From contig OZ017766.1 in the NCBI GenBank assembly GCA_963969345.1, forward strand, positions 5,890,001-5,954,000: a stretch of 64,000 bases of DNA, read 5' to 3'. Below are positions 11,230 to 23,789 of the stretch, in pieces. This DNA comes from Turbatrix aceti. Lineage: Eukaryota > Nematoda > Chromadorea > Rhabditida > Panagrolaimidae. Numbering within the stretch: position 1 is the stretch's first letter; each line of letters begins with the position of its first letter. Below the pieces are notes generated by a model. The model saw only the letters and a list, made by a program, of their open reading frames with translations, ran no database searches and was not told the DNA's origin. A program made the position numbers and the translations under genes.

Positions 11230-14200
11230 GTCTATTACATGTAAGAACACATCAGAGGCTAAAACAACTGCTATGTCTACAAAGTATACAAAGATGATCC
11301 TGTTTGTTCAACTTTTAGGTATTTAAAAAAATACTCATTCGTATTTTTTAAACATCACGATTACCTTTATTCTATGAATAATAAACATTTCCTAACATTT
11401 ATGTAAGTTGCCGTTTTAAGACCATAAACGTTTGTATGTGTGTCACTACATATCACAAATATTACTTAAAAGGCTAACGCTACATAAACGTAATCGCAAT
11501 ACGCTACAAGGAATTGACTAAGAAAAGAATATTATTACGAAACAACATCCCACGAAGGTGCAATCTCACGGATACTGGGAAAAAATCCCGTAATGTTCCG
11601 TATACGGTAATGTTCCGTAATGTTCCGTATCTTTTCATATATGAAAAGAGCAAAAATAAATTCCACCTCAACGACAACGAGACGGATAAACCAAAATAAG
11701 GCAAAATACAGTATGTAAATACAAAGATATGTTGTTGTTTTTCTTATCATTTGTATATCTTTTGGGAAATTACTTTTGAAACATGTCGCGTTATCGAGCC
11801 CAATGGGGACCACTTACATTAATTACACTTTAGTTTCACATTTTAGATTCACTACAATTCAAAGAATTTAGCTACAGACAAAATTATAATATATCAAATG
11901 CACGTAATATACGTCAAACGCACGTGAGAAATCAAGTAATGTGTTTTCGGGTATCCAAAAATTTGAACACTACTCAAGAACTCGTAACTATTTACATAGT
12001 TTCGTTCATCGTGTTTTGTTTTTTGAAACGATGTATTTGTTTTTTGAAAACTTATGGAGAAAATACATACATATATACGAAACCGAGAACACGCTTTGCA
12101 ATCAAATTAGAAAAATCAAAATTTTTGGTTACGTTGAGTACACGAGAACACTAATCATAGAGCCAAACACACTGACTACCGAGGTAACAGATTTATTCAG
12201 AAAAAAATTTTATAGTCAAATTTTGACAGTTTTAATTGTTGTCAAACAATTAATTCCACGTTCTGCCAAATTGCATAAAATACTGTTGACCGGCACCTTT
12301 GTGCTCTTCGACGACAGCTCGGTTCAACTCCCGCGCGAGTTTTCTGAGGACAAGCGTCATAACGAATGGCAGTGTAATTGGGAGCTGCAAAAAGAGTCAA
12401 TTAAAAAAAAAGCAAGGGCGTCTGCAAAAATCCCTACAGCGTTGATGATAACAAATAGAGGAGCAGAGGTGGCGGCAGGTAGCGTGATTATCCCACGGAG
12501 AAAACTGTTAAAGAATTGCGATGTAATGTTTACAATGAAGCACCATTTAATGAGCTGCACACCCACGGACAAAGAACGAAGCTTCTTTATTCAAGTGTAC
12601 CGAGTCGCCAGGTCGTAAGTACTCACTTTATTCCTGAAGTAGTGCACGTGGCATAAATATATTGAAAGAAAAGAAAAGCAAGAAAGAAAAGCAAGCGTGT
12701 CTTACCCCAGAATCTTGTCTTTTATAGACCAAAGCACAATAAATCCTCCCACGCTGACCAGGTTTATGCCAAAGAGAATCCAGTAATTGGTTTTTATGTG
12801 TACCTGTGTTTTTGACGTCGTCATAGTGCAGAAGGTCATTCGGGTACCGTTGAGCTCCAGGTTGCCGTAGAAGACGTTTGCCGTCAGCAGGGCGGAACAG
12901 ATTATCTAAAAAAAGAGCTTTGAGACTCAAAGTTTGAGTGCACCAAAACGGTACAAGTTGAACTGCACTTTGCTCTATAAGTCTCATATTAATGCACAAC
13001 AATGAATGTAATTAGAGTATAAAAGGCGGTTTAGCTTCTTTTTTTTGTGCCAAAAAACCTGAAGAACCGCGGGTATTGTCAATTAACTTTAATTCCGGAT
13101 CCAAAAAAATGATATGTATTTCTTTGAATAAATAGAAACTTTTTTGAACCAAAACCTAATTTTTGACCGACGGATAATCAATCCCCTCGAGACCACTTAT
13201 GTTAGAATAAATAATCCAAAACTTACAGAAAACAAAAAGTATAATATGGTTTTGATCTTATCATTCCACTCAACTTTAAAACACGCTGATAAACTGTGTT
13301 CGAATGCCATGACAAGTTGCACGAGAGCAATAAAAGCCGTACAAAAATAAGTTGGTATCTTGAAGAGCATGCATTGCACTTCGTCAACCATAAGACCACA
13401 GCCGGAGTTTGTCAGGTGATGAACTTCTTGCCAAAGATATACAGCAAATATTAGAATGTTGTAAAAAATTCCGACAACACAGAAGAAAAGCGTCAGCCAT
13501 CGGAAGCAGTATGTAAAGTGTACAAAGTATTTGACAAACTTTATGAAATTTGGCAGAAAGCAGCAAACGCCGATGCCGGCTACGGACATCACGGTGCAAT
13601 TTGCAGCACGGAAGAGTTTATTTTCAGACAGCCTGACAGCATCATCGCACATTGTACTCGAATTGCTGTCGAAGATCAGGTCGAAATCATCGGACATCCA
13701 GTTGGGAGCCACAGTTTGATGTTGTTTATCACTGGGATAGACAGAGATCTGTACGGATTGTCTATTTTTGAATACGAAGATTGTACAATGTACAATATTG
13801 TTACCCAATAACAGAATCTGAAATAAATAAAACAATGGGACTGATACAGTAACGCGTGTATAGTACAGTGCGCAATAAAAGCTGAAATATTAGAAACATT
13901 TTAGAAACTATTACACGACAAAAAAATTGGTAAGTATATCTCAAAATTGCTTCGTATAGATAAATAGTAGGCGTTGAGCAAGAATTCGGATTTATAAGCT
14001 TAGGATGAAGTGTCGCTGAAGTTGGCGCTTAGCTTATTAGCAGATAAGTAAAAATAAGCAATATGGCCGTGTTCACGATTTTTGGTCTTGGTACTGGTTC
14101 GTGACAGTGTTGCGCAATTCTTCGGGGAACGAAAAAAGGGAAACATTCCCGGGGAATCCCCAGAAATTCCCTAAAAAACGCAACAAAAACAGATCTAATT

Positions 14201-15417
14201 TTAACAATAAAAAGACACCTAATGTCCTAGAGGCAAACTTCATGAATTTTGCGGAAAAATTGGCACAACTAATGTAAAGGAAATCCTGGTCCGTGTACCG
14301 GGACCAAGAATGAGTTTATACTTCACGCGCTCATTTAGTCTGGAGGGATCGAGATGTTTATGATCATCTAACTGTTTGACTGCCTAACGAAGTATTTATA
14401 TACATACAACATACTGCATGGACACATAAGAGTCCACCGAGATTGGTATGGTGTTGTCCTGCCTTTCCTATGATTTTAGCCTCATTATTGCTGTTGGGAA
14501 TTTTTTTATCATAATGAAAATCGCTAAAATATTTTTTTGGGAAATTTAAAAACGACCTTTATAATAATTCGTTCTTAAAACAAACAAAAAGCTGTCTGAA
14601 CGTGTTAAAAAAATTTATTTTCTTTTTTCTATGTGAAAGTACTGTAGACAAAATATTTGTTTTAAAAATGTTATCACCATCTTACAGTAACTCATGTGTG
14701 TTCACTGATATTAGTAAGTTTTGTGAACATAGTATTTATGAACGATACGGAGAAATCGGGAACCTATTAAGGGTAATAAACCCAGACAAGCCACATTTCT
14801 GAACATGCAATGATTCACAAAGGAAATTACGCACGTAATCCGAAGGAAATGATAAACGCCAACGTACCCTATTAAAAACATACTCATGTACTGTTTTTTG
14901 ATTTTGTTTGTCTCCTTAACAAATAAATTTTTATTGATTCTTAATGTCCGTCAATCTATTATATAACATGTAAGTATTTACGACTATAAATAACATAGTA
15001 CATATTATGGGAAAACAGCTCGCCAACCTATGTCAATCCATGTTCAGAGATCAAAAAACCCAACATTGCTAACATGCTGGAAAAATGTTTACATCGTAGT
15101 TGTGACAACTTGGGACCCTCCAAGTCTGGAGTCAATGGTATCTAGAAAAATATATAATTCCATTTATCAGACAGACTACGTAGCGCGCTCATTCATGTCA
15201 GACTGACTGCCAACTGAACTTATATGTTTTATTTTTCATGGATTCCATGGAAAACGGCAGTAATATTACTGTGAACAATAACGGAATAATTACTTTTTTT
15301 GAAAATAACGCACAGTACACTCAAAATTCAGTTAGTTCACCAATTTTACAGTGAACGTTAATTAACGCGTTCCGAAAAACATACATCTGAAAAGACAATT
15401 AGAAAAATTTATGGTGT
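11015..15417 (-). repeat. giant inverted repeat, right arm (4.4 kb)
   Basis: Reverse complement of 3783-10178 without the foldback element. The 836-bp spacer (10179-11014) holds the LINE fragment and the rest of gene B exon 1. The arm contains a full mirror copy of gene A. Its outer edge (15417) falls just before the intron-2 sequence of a different chemoreceptor fragment. The stretch 13840-15417 is non-coding as far as I can see; the 66-residue ORF at 14602-14802 has no recognisable features. Confidence 0.95.
12250..13697 (-). CDS. nematode seven-transmembrane chemoreceptor (Sra/Srab-like), gene A, right copy
   Basis: Mirror image of the 7496-8943 gene. Exons 13697-13227, 12905-12706, 12633-12438 and 12384-12250 give the same 333-residue protein by coordinate reflection. 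The coding exons of the two copies appear essentially identical, so they were duplicated recently or are kept identical by gene conversion between arms. Upstream sequence is also shared, apart from the foldback element that sits about 240 bp upstream of the left copy only. Any expression difference between the twins would most likely come from that element. Confidence 0.78.
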
Positions 15418-15445
15418 TAATTTTTTATAACATCATTGCTTTCAG

Positions 15446-15818
15446 CAATCAAGTAAATGACTTTAATCTGACAACACGGTACAAAACATTCACGAAATTA
15501 CATTCACTATCCGTTTCAATCAAACTGGTAAAATGGTGCTTCATCGTCAACTTCATCACACAATTCAGCAACAGTGTGCTTCGCCAAATCGTTTCCATAC
15601 CAGACATCTTGACTCCTGTTTTTACACTAATGAATGGAGTAAGAAGTTCATACTTTTAAAAAAGTGATCATGACTGTTTTTTATAGCTGCTAACTACGAA
15701 CCTCATTGTGATGTATGTTGTCTTCAAATACCTGCATGCAACAGAGAAGCGGGACGTTACAGAAGAGCACAAGGGCGCCGGACATGTCTACTTTCAGCAG
15801 TTTGGCAAGCAATGGTAA
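15446..15818 (+). pseudogene. chemoreceptor 3' fragment (exons 3 and 4 only)
   Basis: Exon 3 (15446-15638, 193 nt) and exon 4 (15687-15818, 132 nt) have the same lengths, phases and nearly the same sequence as those of gene C (19903-20095 and 20144-20275), ending EEHKGAGHVYFQQFGKQW. Exons 1-2 are absent: the sequence homologous to intron 2 starts exactly where the giant inverted repeat ends (15417/15418). Homology to the gene C/D locus continues downstream to about 15955, including a degraded piece of the last exon of a gene D-like neighbour. Confidence 0.85.
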
Positions 15819-16034
15819 TTATGGTAGGCGTTTTTTTCGTGTGTTAGCGTGAAAAATAAAACTTGTCATTAATCTAGAATTAACTAAACAATTTTTTTGT
15901 CGTCACATTTCCGTCATCACTGCCACTGTTTTTGAAATTTCTGAAAGTACGGTAACCCTTTTGGTATTATATTACAAGCATTTATTCGCATGATATACAC
16001 AACTATGTTATAGAAAAACACGTCTACAGTTGTT

Positions 16035-17147
16035 TTAAAAACCCAAAGACTGATGAACGAAAACTTCAAAAGACAAGTCAATGTTGTCGGTAATTTTCTG
16101 GTGGTAACGCTGTTCAACGTGTAGTTCAGGAGGTTTAAAAATAAAATCTCCGGCTGGAGAAGTATGTGCAGCATCGTAGTTTTCGTTCCCAAACAGGTGA
16201 ACGCAAGTAGGTATGTGTAGTCTGAATTTGATGTCGTTGCGAACACCACGAAGATTGGCGACCAACTCGTTAAAGGTGTATTTCACTGCCGAGATTGTGC
16301 CCCAGCACGAACAGCATAAAAGCAAATGAACGTTCTTGATATTTGTTAATGACATAAAATCGTTAACCAGTTCCATGACTTCTGGAGTCGAAAACCGCTG
16401 ATATGGCCAGGCGAAATAAACCGTCTTCACATGTTGAAACTTTTCTTGGAAACGGCTCATTAAATCAAATTCATAGAATTGATTAAAAAGTAGTACTAGA
16501 ATTTTTGCGGACTCTGTATCAATGCATTTCTGAAAAACAAACACAAAATTAATTTAAAAAAAACAAACTCACTGTGAATCCTTCAGTTTCGTCAAAATAC
16601 CGGTTCTCAATCCTTATACTAAGTACATCGAAGTGGGGGAGAAGGGCTTCGATTTCAGGAAGCTTCGAGCTACGGATAACGACCCGTCGAGCAATAGCAA
16701 TCAGTTTTCTCACATTTTCAGTCGAATGGGACACTTTATCAAAAATTTCAAGATATGAAATATCTAAAAACACGAATTTCAAGGTTTCCTATACAGTACA
16801 ATGACAAAAGTTAACTTACTGTTGCAACGATGAATGTTGTTAAAAAATAAAGAGTCCGATTGAAAAAGACCAGTTCGAAGTTCTAGATTCCGAATGAAAT
16901 AGGAAATCATATGGTAGCGGTAAATTTTAACGGGTTTAACGTTAAAATTTTCGCAGCCTCTAGAAAAAACAAGACGACCATGTCCGAAACCTCGACAATA
17001 CGCAACTTTGACAGTCTGCATGAAAACGCCAAAATAATGAGAGATTTTTTGAGATGACAGAACAAGATTCGTGAGACTATCAAAGTTTCCTATCCTGAGA
17101 GCATAAATGATTACATCCTTGTGATACGCTGTAGATAAAGGACGCAT
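16035..17147 (-). CDS. unrecognised protein, three exons (possibly F-box/FTH-like)
   Basis: Exons 17147-16820, 16763-16573 and 16529-16035 join in phase to 337 residues. All splice sites are canonical (A|GTAAGT, ACA|GTGAGT, TTTTAG, TTTCAG). There is no signal peptide and no clear membrane segment. The N-terminal ~40 residues (ALRIGNFDSLTNLVLSSQKI) and the long run of alternating leucine-rich beta-like stretches (VVIRSSKLPEIEALLPHFDV, FQHVKTVYFAWPYQRF, IKNVHLLLCCS) recall nematode F-box proteins with FTH/DUF38-type C-terminal domains. I cannot confirm this by eye. No standard catalytic motif was seen. Confidence 0.6.
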
Positions 17148-17735
17148 TTTGAGTCAACGTTCCACAAAGGGACGGACCACGTAAAAAAACGCTACAGATA
17201 GTCGAAAAAAGAAAACCGCTAAAGATAAAAACAAAAATAAATTACATGTGGTCGTGGTTATGCAAATTTTCGGCAAAAAATGCCAAACTAAAGATTTGAT
17301 CAATTTGCGACACAGAAAACTAAAGTTTTGATCAATTTGCGCACAGAAAAAAAATGTATTGCGCGTCGACAGATTTTGTTCACCTGCTTAGGCAAAAAGC
17401 TTGATTGACCAAGCGACATTATTCTCATTGCATTTTTCAAGGAGACGCAGAGAAAGAGAGTGTATGCACGCACGGTGTATAAGGAAGTCAGTGGTTACTT
17501 TAATTCCACCCGGACCGAATTCAAAGCTCTTTGCGCTAAAAAATTTTACAAACACAGTATGTATTGTAACTTGTTGTTATCAATCGTTCTGACTGTGAAG
17601 TTGCCAGAGGTAACAAAATGCTGTATCACAAAAAATTGTCGTTTTGAGTGATAACATGTTTTTTTTCATGTGCATCTATACATATTTTTTTGTGTCGTAT
17701 CTTTTTTTTACCCACTTACGCGTACTATGTAGTGA
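17148..17735. other. intergenic, no supported gene
   Basis: Short overlapping ORFs of 60-80 codons (17401-17880) lack a domain, splice context or paralogue. Two similar AT-rich stretches near 17285 and 17325 share the phrase TTTGATCAATTTGCG. The region probably holds the upstream control DNA of the 16-17 kb gene. Confidence 0.5.
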
Positions 17736-18830
17736 CACGGTGCGGAGTGTTCCCAACACGAAAATTTTTAGCGATTTTGTAAAAGTGTTATGTATTCGTC
17801 GACAGTTTTCGGGTATTCATATCATTTGCATTTTTTTGGCATTTTGCCATTGTGTCAAGCTAAGATCAAGCTTTTTATAGCACTTCGCACTTTATCGATT
17901 GCTCGCAAATGAACTTCGCTGCAGGAGTCCAAAGAGAGAAAATATCGAATTTTGCTTTAGGCCTCCTGCCTTCCCTGTACTAAAATTTGAAAATTTCGTC
18001 TCAGTCCTGTCTTGGCACTACCCAAAGCTTCAATTTAAGCCGGCATTTGTGATTCTTTATCTACAGGCCTTGACGGAGAGGGCAAATGAAATTTTGACTA
18101 TCTTGACTACGTCGCGGGTGCACCCGTTGTACGATGATTCTGCCCAAATCATGCTTTGTTTTGCTAAATCCGACCTCCTGATGCCAAAGAAACACAAAAA
18201 AAGTAGCTATCACAATCTGCAAGCGATATGGACTACGCATAACAGTACTCTGAAACAGGGAACTATGCACGCGCGCGGTGTTCCCCTGGGCCTGGGCTTT
18301 TGACGGCCAAATAGCTTGTGTTTTGGAATGCTGCTACATTGCCCTATACCTAATTGCTTACTCTTTTTTTGTGTTTCTTTGGCATCAGGAGGTCGGATTT
18401 AGCAAAACAAAGCATGATTTGGGCAGAATCATCGTACAACGGGTGCACCCGCGACGTAGTCAAGATAGTCAAAATTTCATTTGCCCTCTCCGTCTAGGCC
18501 TGTAGATAAAGAATCACAAATGCCGGCTTAAATTGAAGCTTTGGGTAGTGCCAAGACAGGACTGAGACGAAATTTTCAAATTTTAGTACAGGGAAGGCAG
18601 GAGGCCTAAAGCAAAATTCGATATTTTCTCTCTTTGGACTCCTGCAGCGAAGTTCATTTGCGAGCAATCGATAAAGTGCGAAGTGCTATAAAAAGCTTGA
18701 TCTTAGCTTGACACAATGGCAAAATGCCAAAAAAATGCAAATGATATGAATACCCGAAAACTGTCGACGAATACATAACACTTTTACAAAATCGCTAAAA
18801 ATTTTCGTGTTGGGAACACTCCGCACCGTG
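17736..18830. mobile_element. 1095-bp foldback element with about 470-bp terminal inverted repeats
   Basis: The left arm (17736 to about 18205) is the reverse complement of the right arm (about 18361-18830), with only about one mismatch seen. They are separated by a loop of roughly 155 bp. The ends begin CACGGTGCGGAGTGTTCC, and TAGTGA flanks both sides (17730-17735 and 18831-18836), a likely 6-bp target duplication. No transposase is encoded. The superfamily is uncertain: the CAC ends recall Transib, but a 6-bp duplication does not settle it. The element lies about 285 bp upstream of gene C. Confidence 0.85.
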
Positions 18831-18836
18831 TAGTGA

Positions 18837-19115
18837 TTATGGTTATGTAGCGTTAGCAATGAGAATGAAGTGACACATGCTACCAACATACAAACGTTTA
18901 TGGTCTTAATACGGCAACTGAAATGTTGGGAATAACTTTATTCACAGAATAAATCTAATCTTGTGGCGGGTATCTAAATAAAATAAAGTATCCTTTAATA
19001 TGCAATAACGAATGAGTATTTTAGAAGTTCAACAAACGGGATAATCTTTGTATACTATGCCCCCATACACTTAATAATTGTTTCAGTAGATCCAAATGCA
19101 TTATTGCGTGCTGCT
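18837..19115 (+). promoter_or_regulatory. conserved upstream block of chemoreceptor genes B and C
   Basis: The region upstream of gene C shares blocks with the region upstream of gene B (9690-9960 and its mirror). These include ATGTAGCGTTAGC (near 18844) and ACATACAAACGTTTATGGTC (near 18887), followed by a shared GGCAAC... and a shared AT-rich stretch. Order and spacing are kept. This may be shared promoter sequence or simply recent duplication. No TATA box is evident. Confidence 0.5.
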
Positions 19116-20275
19116 ATGGAACGGTCAAACATTTCCATGTTTCTCGACAACGCGGATTTTGAGTACATCGAAACGTGCGGCAGGGCACTTGCCATGAAGC
19201 AATATGTGCTCAATCGACTAGCCAATGCTGTTATCGTATTTGTTGCCATCATTGGTATTGTGTTGTTTGTTCCAACCTTCATTAAATCGTTTAAATTCTT
19301 TGTCCACTTCACTTCTGCTTTTCGGTGGCTGATAATTTTCTACAGTATTTTTGGTATTGTCTATAACGCTCTCGTGGCATTTACTTTTTCCTGGCAGGAA
19401 TGGCATTATTGGACAAAGGAGGGCTGTGAGATCATGGTTGACGAAGTCACATGTGAACTCCTCAAAATACCTATTTATTTTTGCGCAGTTTCTGTCAGCA
19501 TGATCCAACTCGTCACGGCACTTGAACATTTTTTGTCGATATATCTGCAGATAAACAGAGGACAGTTAATTAGATTTATCTTTTATATTCTTTGTACGGT
19601 AAGTTTTTGGATTAAAAAAATATGCTATTCTACAAAATATATGTATATAACATTTCAGTTGATTTTTGCAACTGCGATGAACTATCATTTGTATCGAGAA
19701 GAATTCGAATGGGGAATAGAATCAAAAATGTACATTTGCACAATGACAACAAGTAAAACCCAAACAGCACTCAAAGTCAATTACTTCATACTTTTTGGCA
19801 TCACCCTTCTTTGCATTTTTAGTTTTGCAATTTTTTGCAACGTAAAAAGCAAGCTCAGGTAATCGCGGAAAGCTTAATTTTTTATAACATCATTGCTTTC
19901 AGCAATCAAGTAAATGACTTTAATCTGACAACTCGGTACAAAACATTCACGAAATTACATTCATTATCCGTTTCAATCAAACTGGTAAAATGGTGCTTCA
20001 TAGTCAACTTCATCACACAATTCAGCAACAGTGTGCTTCGCCAAATCGTTACTATACCGAACGTCTTGACTCCTGCATTTACACTAATGAATGCCGTAAG
20101 AAGTTTAGAAGTTACCTGAGCGTTAATGACTGCGTTTTTATAGCTACTAACTACGAACCTCATTGTCATGTCCGTCGTCTTCAAATTCCTGCATGCAAAA
20201 GAGAAGCGAGACGTTACTGAGGAGCACAAGGGCGCCGGACATGTCTACTTTCAGCAGTTTGGTAAACAATGGTAA
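19116..20275 (+). CDS. nematode seven-transmembrane chemoreceptor (Sra/Srab-like), gene C
   Basis: Exons 19116-19598, 19659-19858, 19903-20095 and 20144-20275 give 335 residues, all with canonical splice sites. The start MERSNISMFLDNADFEYIE matches gene B. Hydrophobic segments run from about residue 25 to the end. Hallmarks are GCEIMVDEVTCELLKIPIYF, TALEHFLSIYLQIN, CTMTTSKTQ and the C-terminal EEHKGAGHVYFQQFGKQW. It is the best-preserved member and was the template for the other models. It converges tail-to-tail with gene D (about 180 bp between stop codons). Confidence 0.85.
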
Positions 20276-20456
20276 TTATGGTAAGCATTTTTTTCATGTT
20301 TTAGTGCAAAAAAAATAAAACGATTTGTCATTAATCTAGAATTTGTTAAACAATTGTTTATCGTCACATTTCCGTAAACATGATTTTTAAAAATATTAAC
20401 ATATTAGTTAAATTTTTAGAACCGTACAGTTATTGCAAATTTTTTTTGCAAAATTA

Positions 20457-21614
20457 TTACTGCCACTGTCTTTGAAATTGTTGAAAATACTGTTGTCCTG
20501 CGCCTCTGTGATCTTCTACAACGACCCGTTTTTCTTTCATAAGCACTCGTCCCAAAACAATCGACCAGATGATCAACATTATAGTTGGGAGCTAAAAAAT
20601 GCTATTCATTAACATTGTACGCACAAAGTAAATATCTTACTCCGTTGATGAATGCAAACAGCGGAGCCAACTCCCCGGTTACGGTAACAATTTGACGGAG
20701 TACACTGTTGCTGAATTGCGTGATAATGTTGACTATAAAACACCATTTCACTAGTTTGATAGAAACATGTAGAGAATGCAGTGTTGTAAATGTGTTGTAC
20801 CGAGTGGCGAGATTAAAGTCATTTGCTTGGTTACTGAAAGGGTTCTTCGTGAAAACATGCCATTTTAAGTAAACTCAATTAACCTGTTAAGTTTGCTTCT
20901 AACATTGCAAAAAATTGCAAAACTAAAAATGCAAAAAATGTTAACGCCAAAAAGTATGAAATAGTTGATTTTGAGCGCCACACGTGTTTTCAGGGTTGTC
21001 ATTGTGCAGACGTACATTTTGGATTGCACCCACCATTCGAATTCAACGTGATATAAGTGATACGTTAATGCACTTGCCGAAATTAGCTAAATTTTTTTTT
21101 AATTAATTTGATTTTAATGTTTAAAACTTACGATACAACTGATGTAAGCCATCAATCTAAAGTGTTGCCACCTTTTCATTCGTAGGTAAATTGACAGAAA
21201 ATGTTCAAATGAAATTACAAGTTGAAAAATGCAAACGGCAGAAGCGCAAAAGTATATATGGATTTTCAACAGTTCACAGGTGACTTCGTCGACCATAATG
21301 TCACAGCCATTTTTTGTCCAATAATGCCATTCTTGCCAGGTAAAAGTAAACGCCACCAAAATGTTGTAGACGATACTTAGTATACTGTAGAGCACGATCA
21401 ACCACCAAAAAGCAAATGTAAAATGAACAAATAATTTGAATGATTTTATAAAAACAGGCACAAACATTACGATGCCAAGGATGGCGACAAAAATAATGAC
21501 ATCGTCTGCCAGGCGACTCAAATACTGTTCTTGAGTGGCGATCGCTTTCTGACATTCTTCGGAGTAATTTTGTGATGTGTAGCTAACAATTGTAGAGCTG
21601 TTGTACCTGTTCAT
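20457..21614 (-). CDS. nematode seven-transmembrane chemoreceptor (Sra/Srab-like), gene D
   Basis: Exons 21614-21132, 21086-20884, 20833-20641 and 20591-20457 give 337 residues. The four-exon plan is the same as in gene C. The start MNRYNSSTIVS was picked as the first ATG; it gives an exon 1 of 483 nt, identical in length to those of genes B and C. Hallmarks: GCDIMVDEVTCELLKIHIYF, SFEHFLSIYLRMK, CTMTTLKT, tail GAGQQYFQQFQRQWQ. Exon 2 is one codon longer and uses a weak donor (AG|GTTAAT). Confidence 0.83.
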
Positions 21615-22568
21615 TGACAAGATTTGTTATCATGTAGTTCAAGATGTTGCATGTACGTGTTATGCACCTGGGCTGTATAAAAGTATAATTATTTGCACTT
21701 GTCTGCGTTACATACATATGTCGTAGTAAGAACAGAGAAGAACGAAAAGTAATGAGCGGAATGATTTGAGACTCATGTCAGAAATAAGGTAACCGAAGAT
21801 GAGGGGGTACATTTGTAAGCATTGAAAGAATACGGTCATGTGATGCAATAAAATGATAAATAATAACAAATCATTCGCACTTTTCATAAAAAACATTTAC
21901 GATATGTCGTTGGCATTGAAAACAAATTCTATTAAGTCTGAAAGTGTTTAAAGTATACATATGTATTTAGGTACAATTTTCTAACATGAAGTGCATGTGT
22001 TTTAGAGCTTAAAAAGATTTTAGACTTATGTGTATTGTAAAATGCATTGTATTGTATGAATTTTACAATAAACATAAGATTATACAAAATAGGTAAAACA
22101 AAACAATCTTTCCTAAATCCTTTTAAAAAACATCGTAAGAAAATAAATAACCACGAATTTTCTGTCAGCCATACAACACAGTATCAATATCTACAAATGT
22201 GACTTTGGTAGCATTCAGACGACCCGGTACGGATATATGTAAATATTGTTTTGTTTCATACATAAATAAAATGTCATCAAAATTCTATCACCGTTTGAGC
22301 TAACATGTAGTCCAGTTAATGAGAGTATTCTTTTGCCAACCAGGCTACATGAAACATTATGTAGCATTTGTAATTTGCTTGCATACGTGAACATTATTAT
22401 TACTTAAGCTTTCAATCTTCAGTCTTTCTATGAACATATGTAATTTAAAACACAGAAGTTTATTTGAACGAAATTGATCATTTCCGTATTTTGAACAAAG
22501 TTAGATTCTGAAAAACCGATTTGCGAGGTGTTCATTTGATGAGTCACAGATTTGCCATTTATAAATAA
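21615..22568. other. intergenic between chemoreceptor genes D and E, no gene seen
   Basis: About 950 bp of AT-rich DNA upstream of gene D and downstream of gene E. A 62-residue hydrophobic ORF (21896-21708) has no paralogue or splice partner and is probably chance. Confidence 0.55.
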
Positions 22569-23789
22569 TTACTGCCACTGTCTTCGAAATTGCTGAAAGT
22601 ACTGTTGTCCTGCACCTTTGTGATTTTCTATTACTGCCCGCTTTTCCTTCATCAGCATGCGAACCAGAACGACCGACCACATGATCAACATTACAGTAGG
22701 CAACTGTAATAAATTCTAATCATTGGCATATAAACACTCGGAAAAAATATGTAAATATTACCCCGTTGATGCACGCAAAAAGTGGAGCCAAATCCTCGGG
22801 GATGGTTGCGATTTGACGAAGTAAACTGTTGCTGAACTGTGTAATGATGTTTACCAGGAAGCAACATTTTACCAGTTTTGTTGATACGGACAGTGAGTGT
22901 AACTTCGTGAATGTATTGTACCGAGATGCCAGATTAAAGTCGTCATTTACTTGATTACTAAAATGCAATAATGCCAAATCAAAAAGTTTTTTAATGATTA
23001 CCTGAGCTTGCTTCTGACATTGCAAAAAATTGCAAAACTGAAGATACAAAACGTGTTGATTGCGAAAAGTATAAAAAAGTTGATCTTGAGTGCCACTTGT
23101 GTTTTTTTAGTTGTCATCGTACAGACGTACATTTTAGATTTTACCCACCATTCAAATTCGTCTTTGTACAAACGATACGTCATCACACTTGCAAAAGTAA
23201 TCTGAAATGTAAGAAATATTTATTTTGTTGTTATAATTTTATTACTTTGAAAGAAAAATATAAGATGTAAAAAAATTTGAAGTTAAAATTTTATAAATTC
23301 GAAACCTACGGTACAACAAATGTAAACAATAAACCTGACTAGCTGGCTCTTGTTTATCCGAAGGTATATCGACAGAAAATGTTCAAATGCCACGATGAGT
23401 TGGATCATGCTGGCGGCAACTGCGCAAAAGTAGATCGACATCTTTAACAGTTCACAGGTGACTTCATCGACCATAATATCGCAGCCCTCTTTCACCCAAT
23501 AATGCCAAATTTGCCAAGAAAAGGTGAACGCTACCAAAACGTTGTAAATGATGCTCAGTATACTGTAGAACACGATCAACCACCGAAAAGCAGGTGTGAA
23601 ATGAACAAAAAATTTCAAAGACTTTACAAAAACAGGAACAAAAAATATGATACCAACGACAGCAACAAAAATAATGCCATCGTTTGCTATTTGCATCAAT
23701 TTTTGGTTTTTCGTATCGATAGCCTTGAAGCATTTTTCGGAGTAATTTAATGATAATTTGTCGAAGGCAGAACTGTTTTGTAGTTGCAT
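22569..23789 (-). CDS. nematode seven-transmembrane chemoreceptor (Sra/Srab-like), gene E
   Basis: Exons 23789-23310, 23201-23002, 22957-22762 and 22703-22569 give 336 residues. The start is MQLQNSSAFDK. Hallmarks: GCDIMVDEVTCELLKMSIYF, AFEHFLSIYLRINKSQ, CTMTTKKTQ, and tail GAGQQYFQQFRRQWQ, shared almost exactly with gene D. D and E are therefore a tandem pair, while A is the most distant member of the cluster. Confidence 0.83.
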
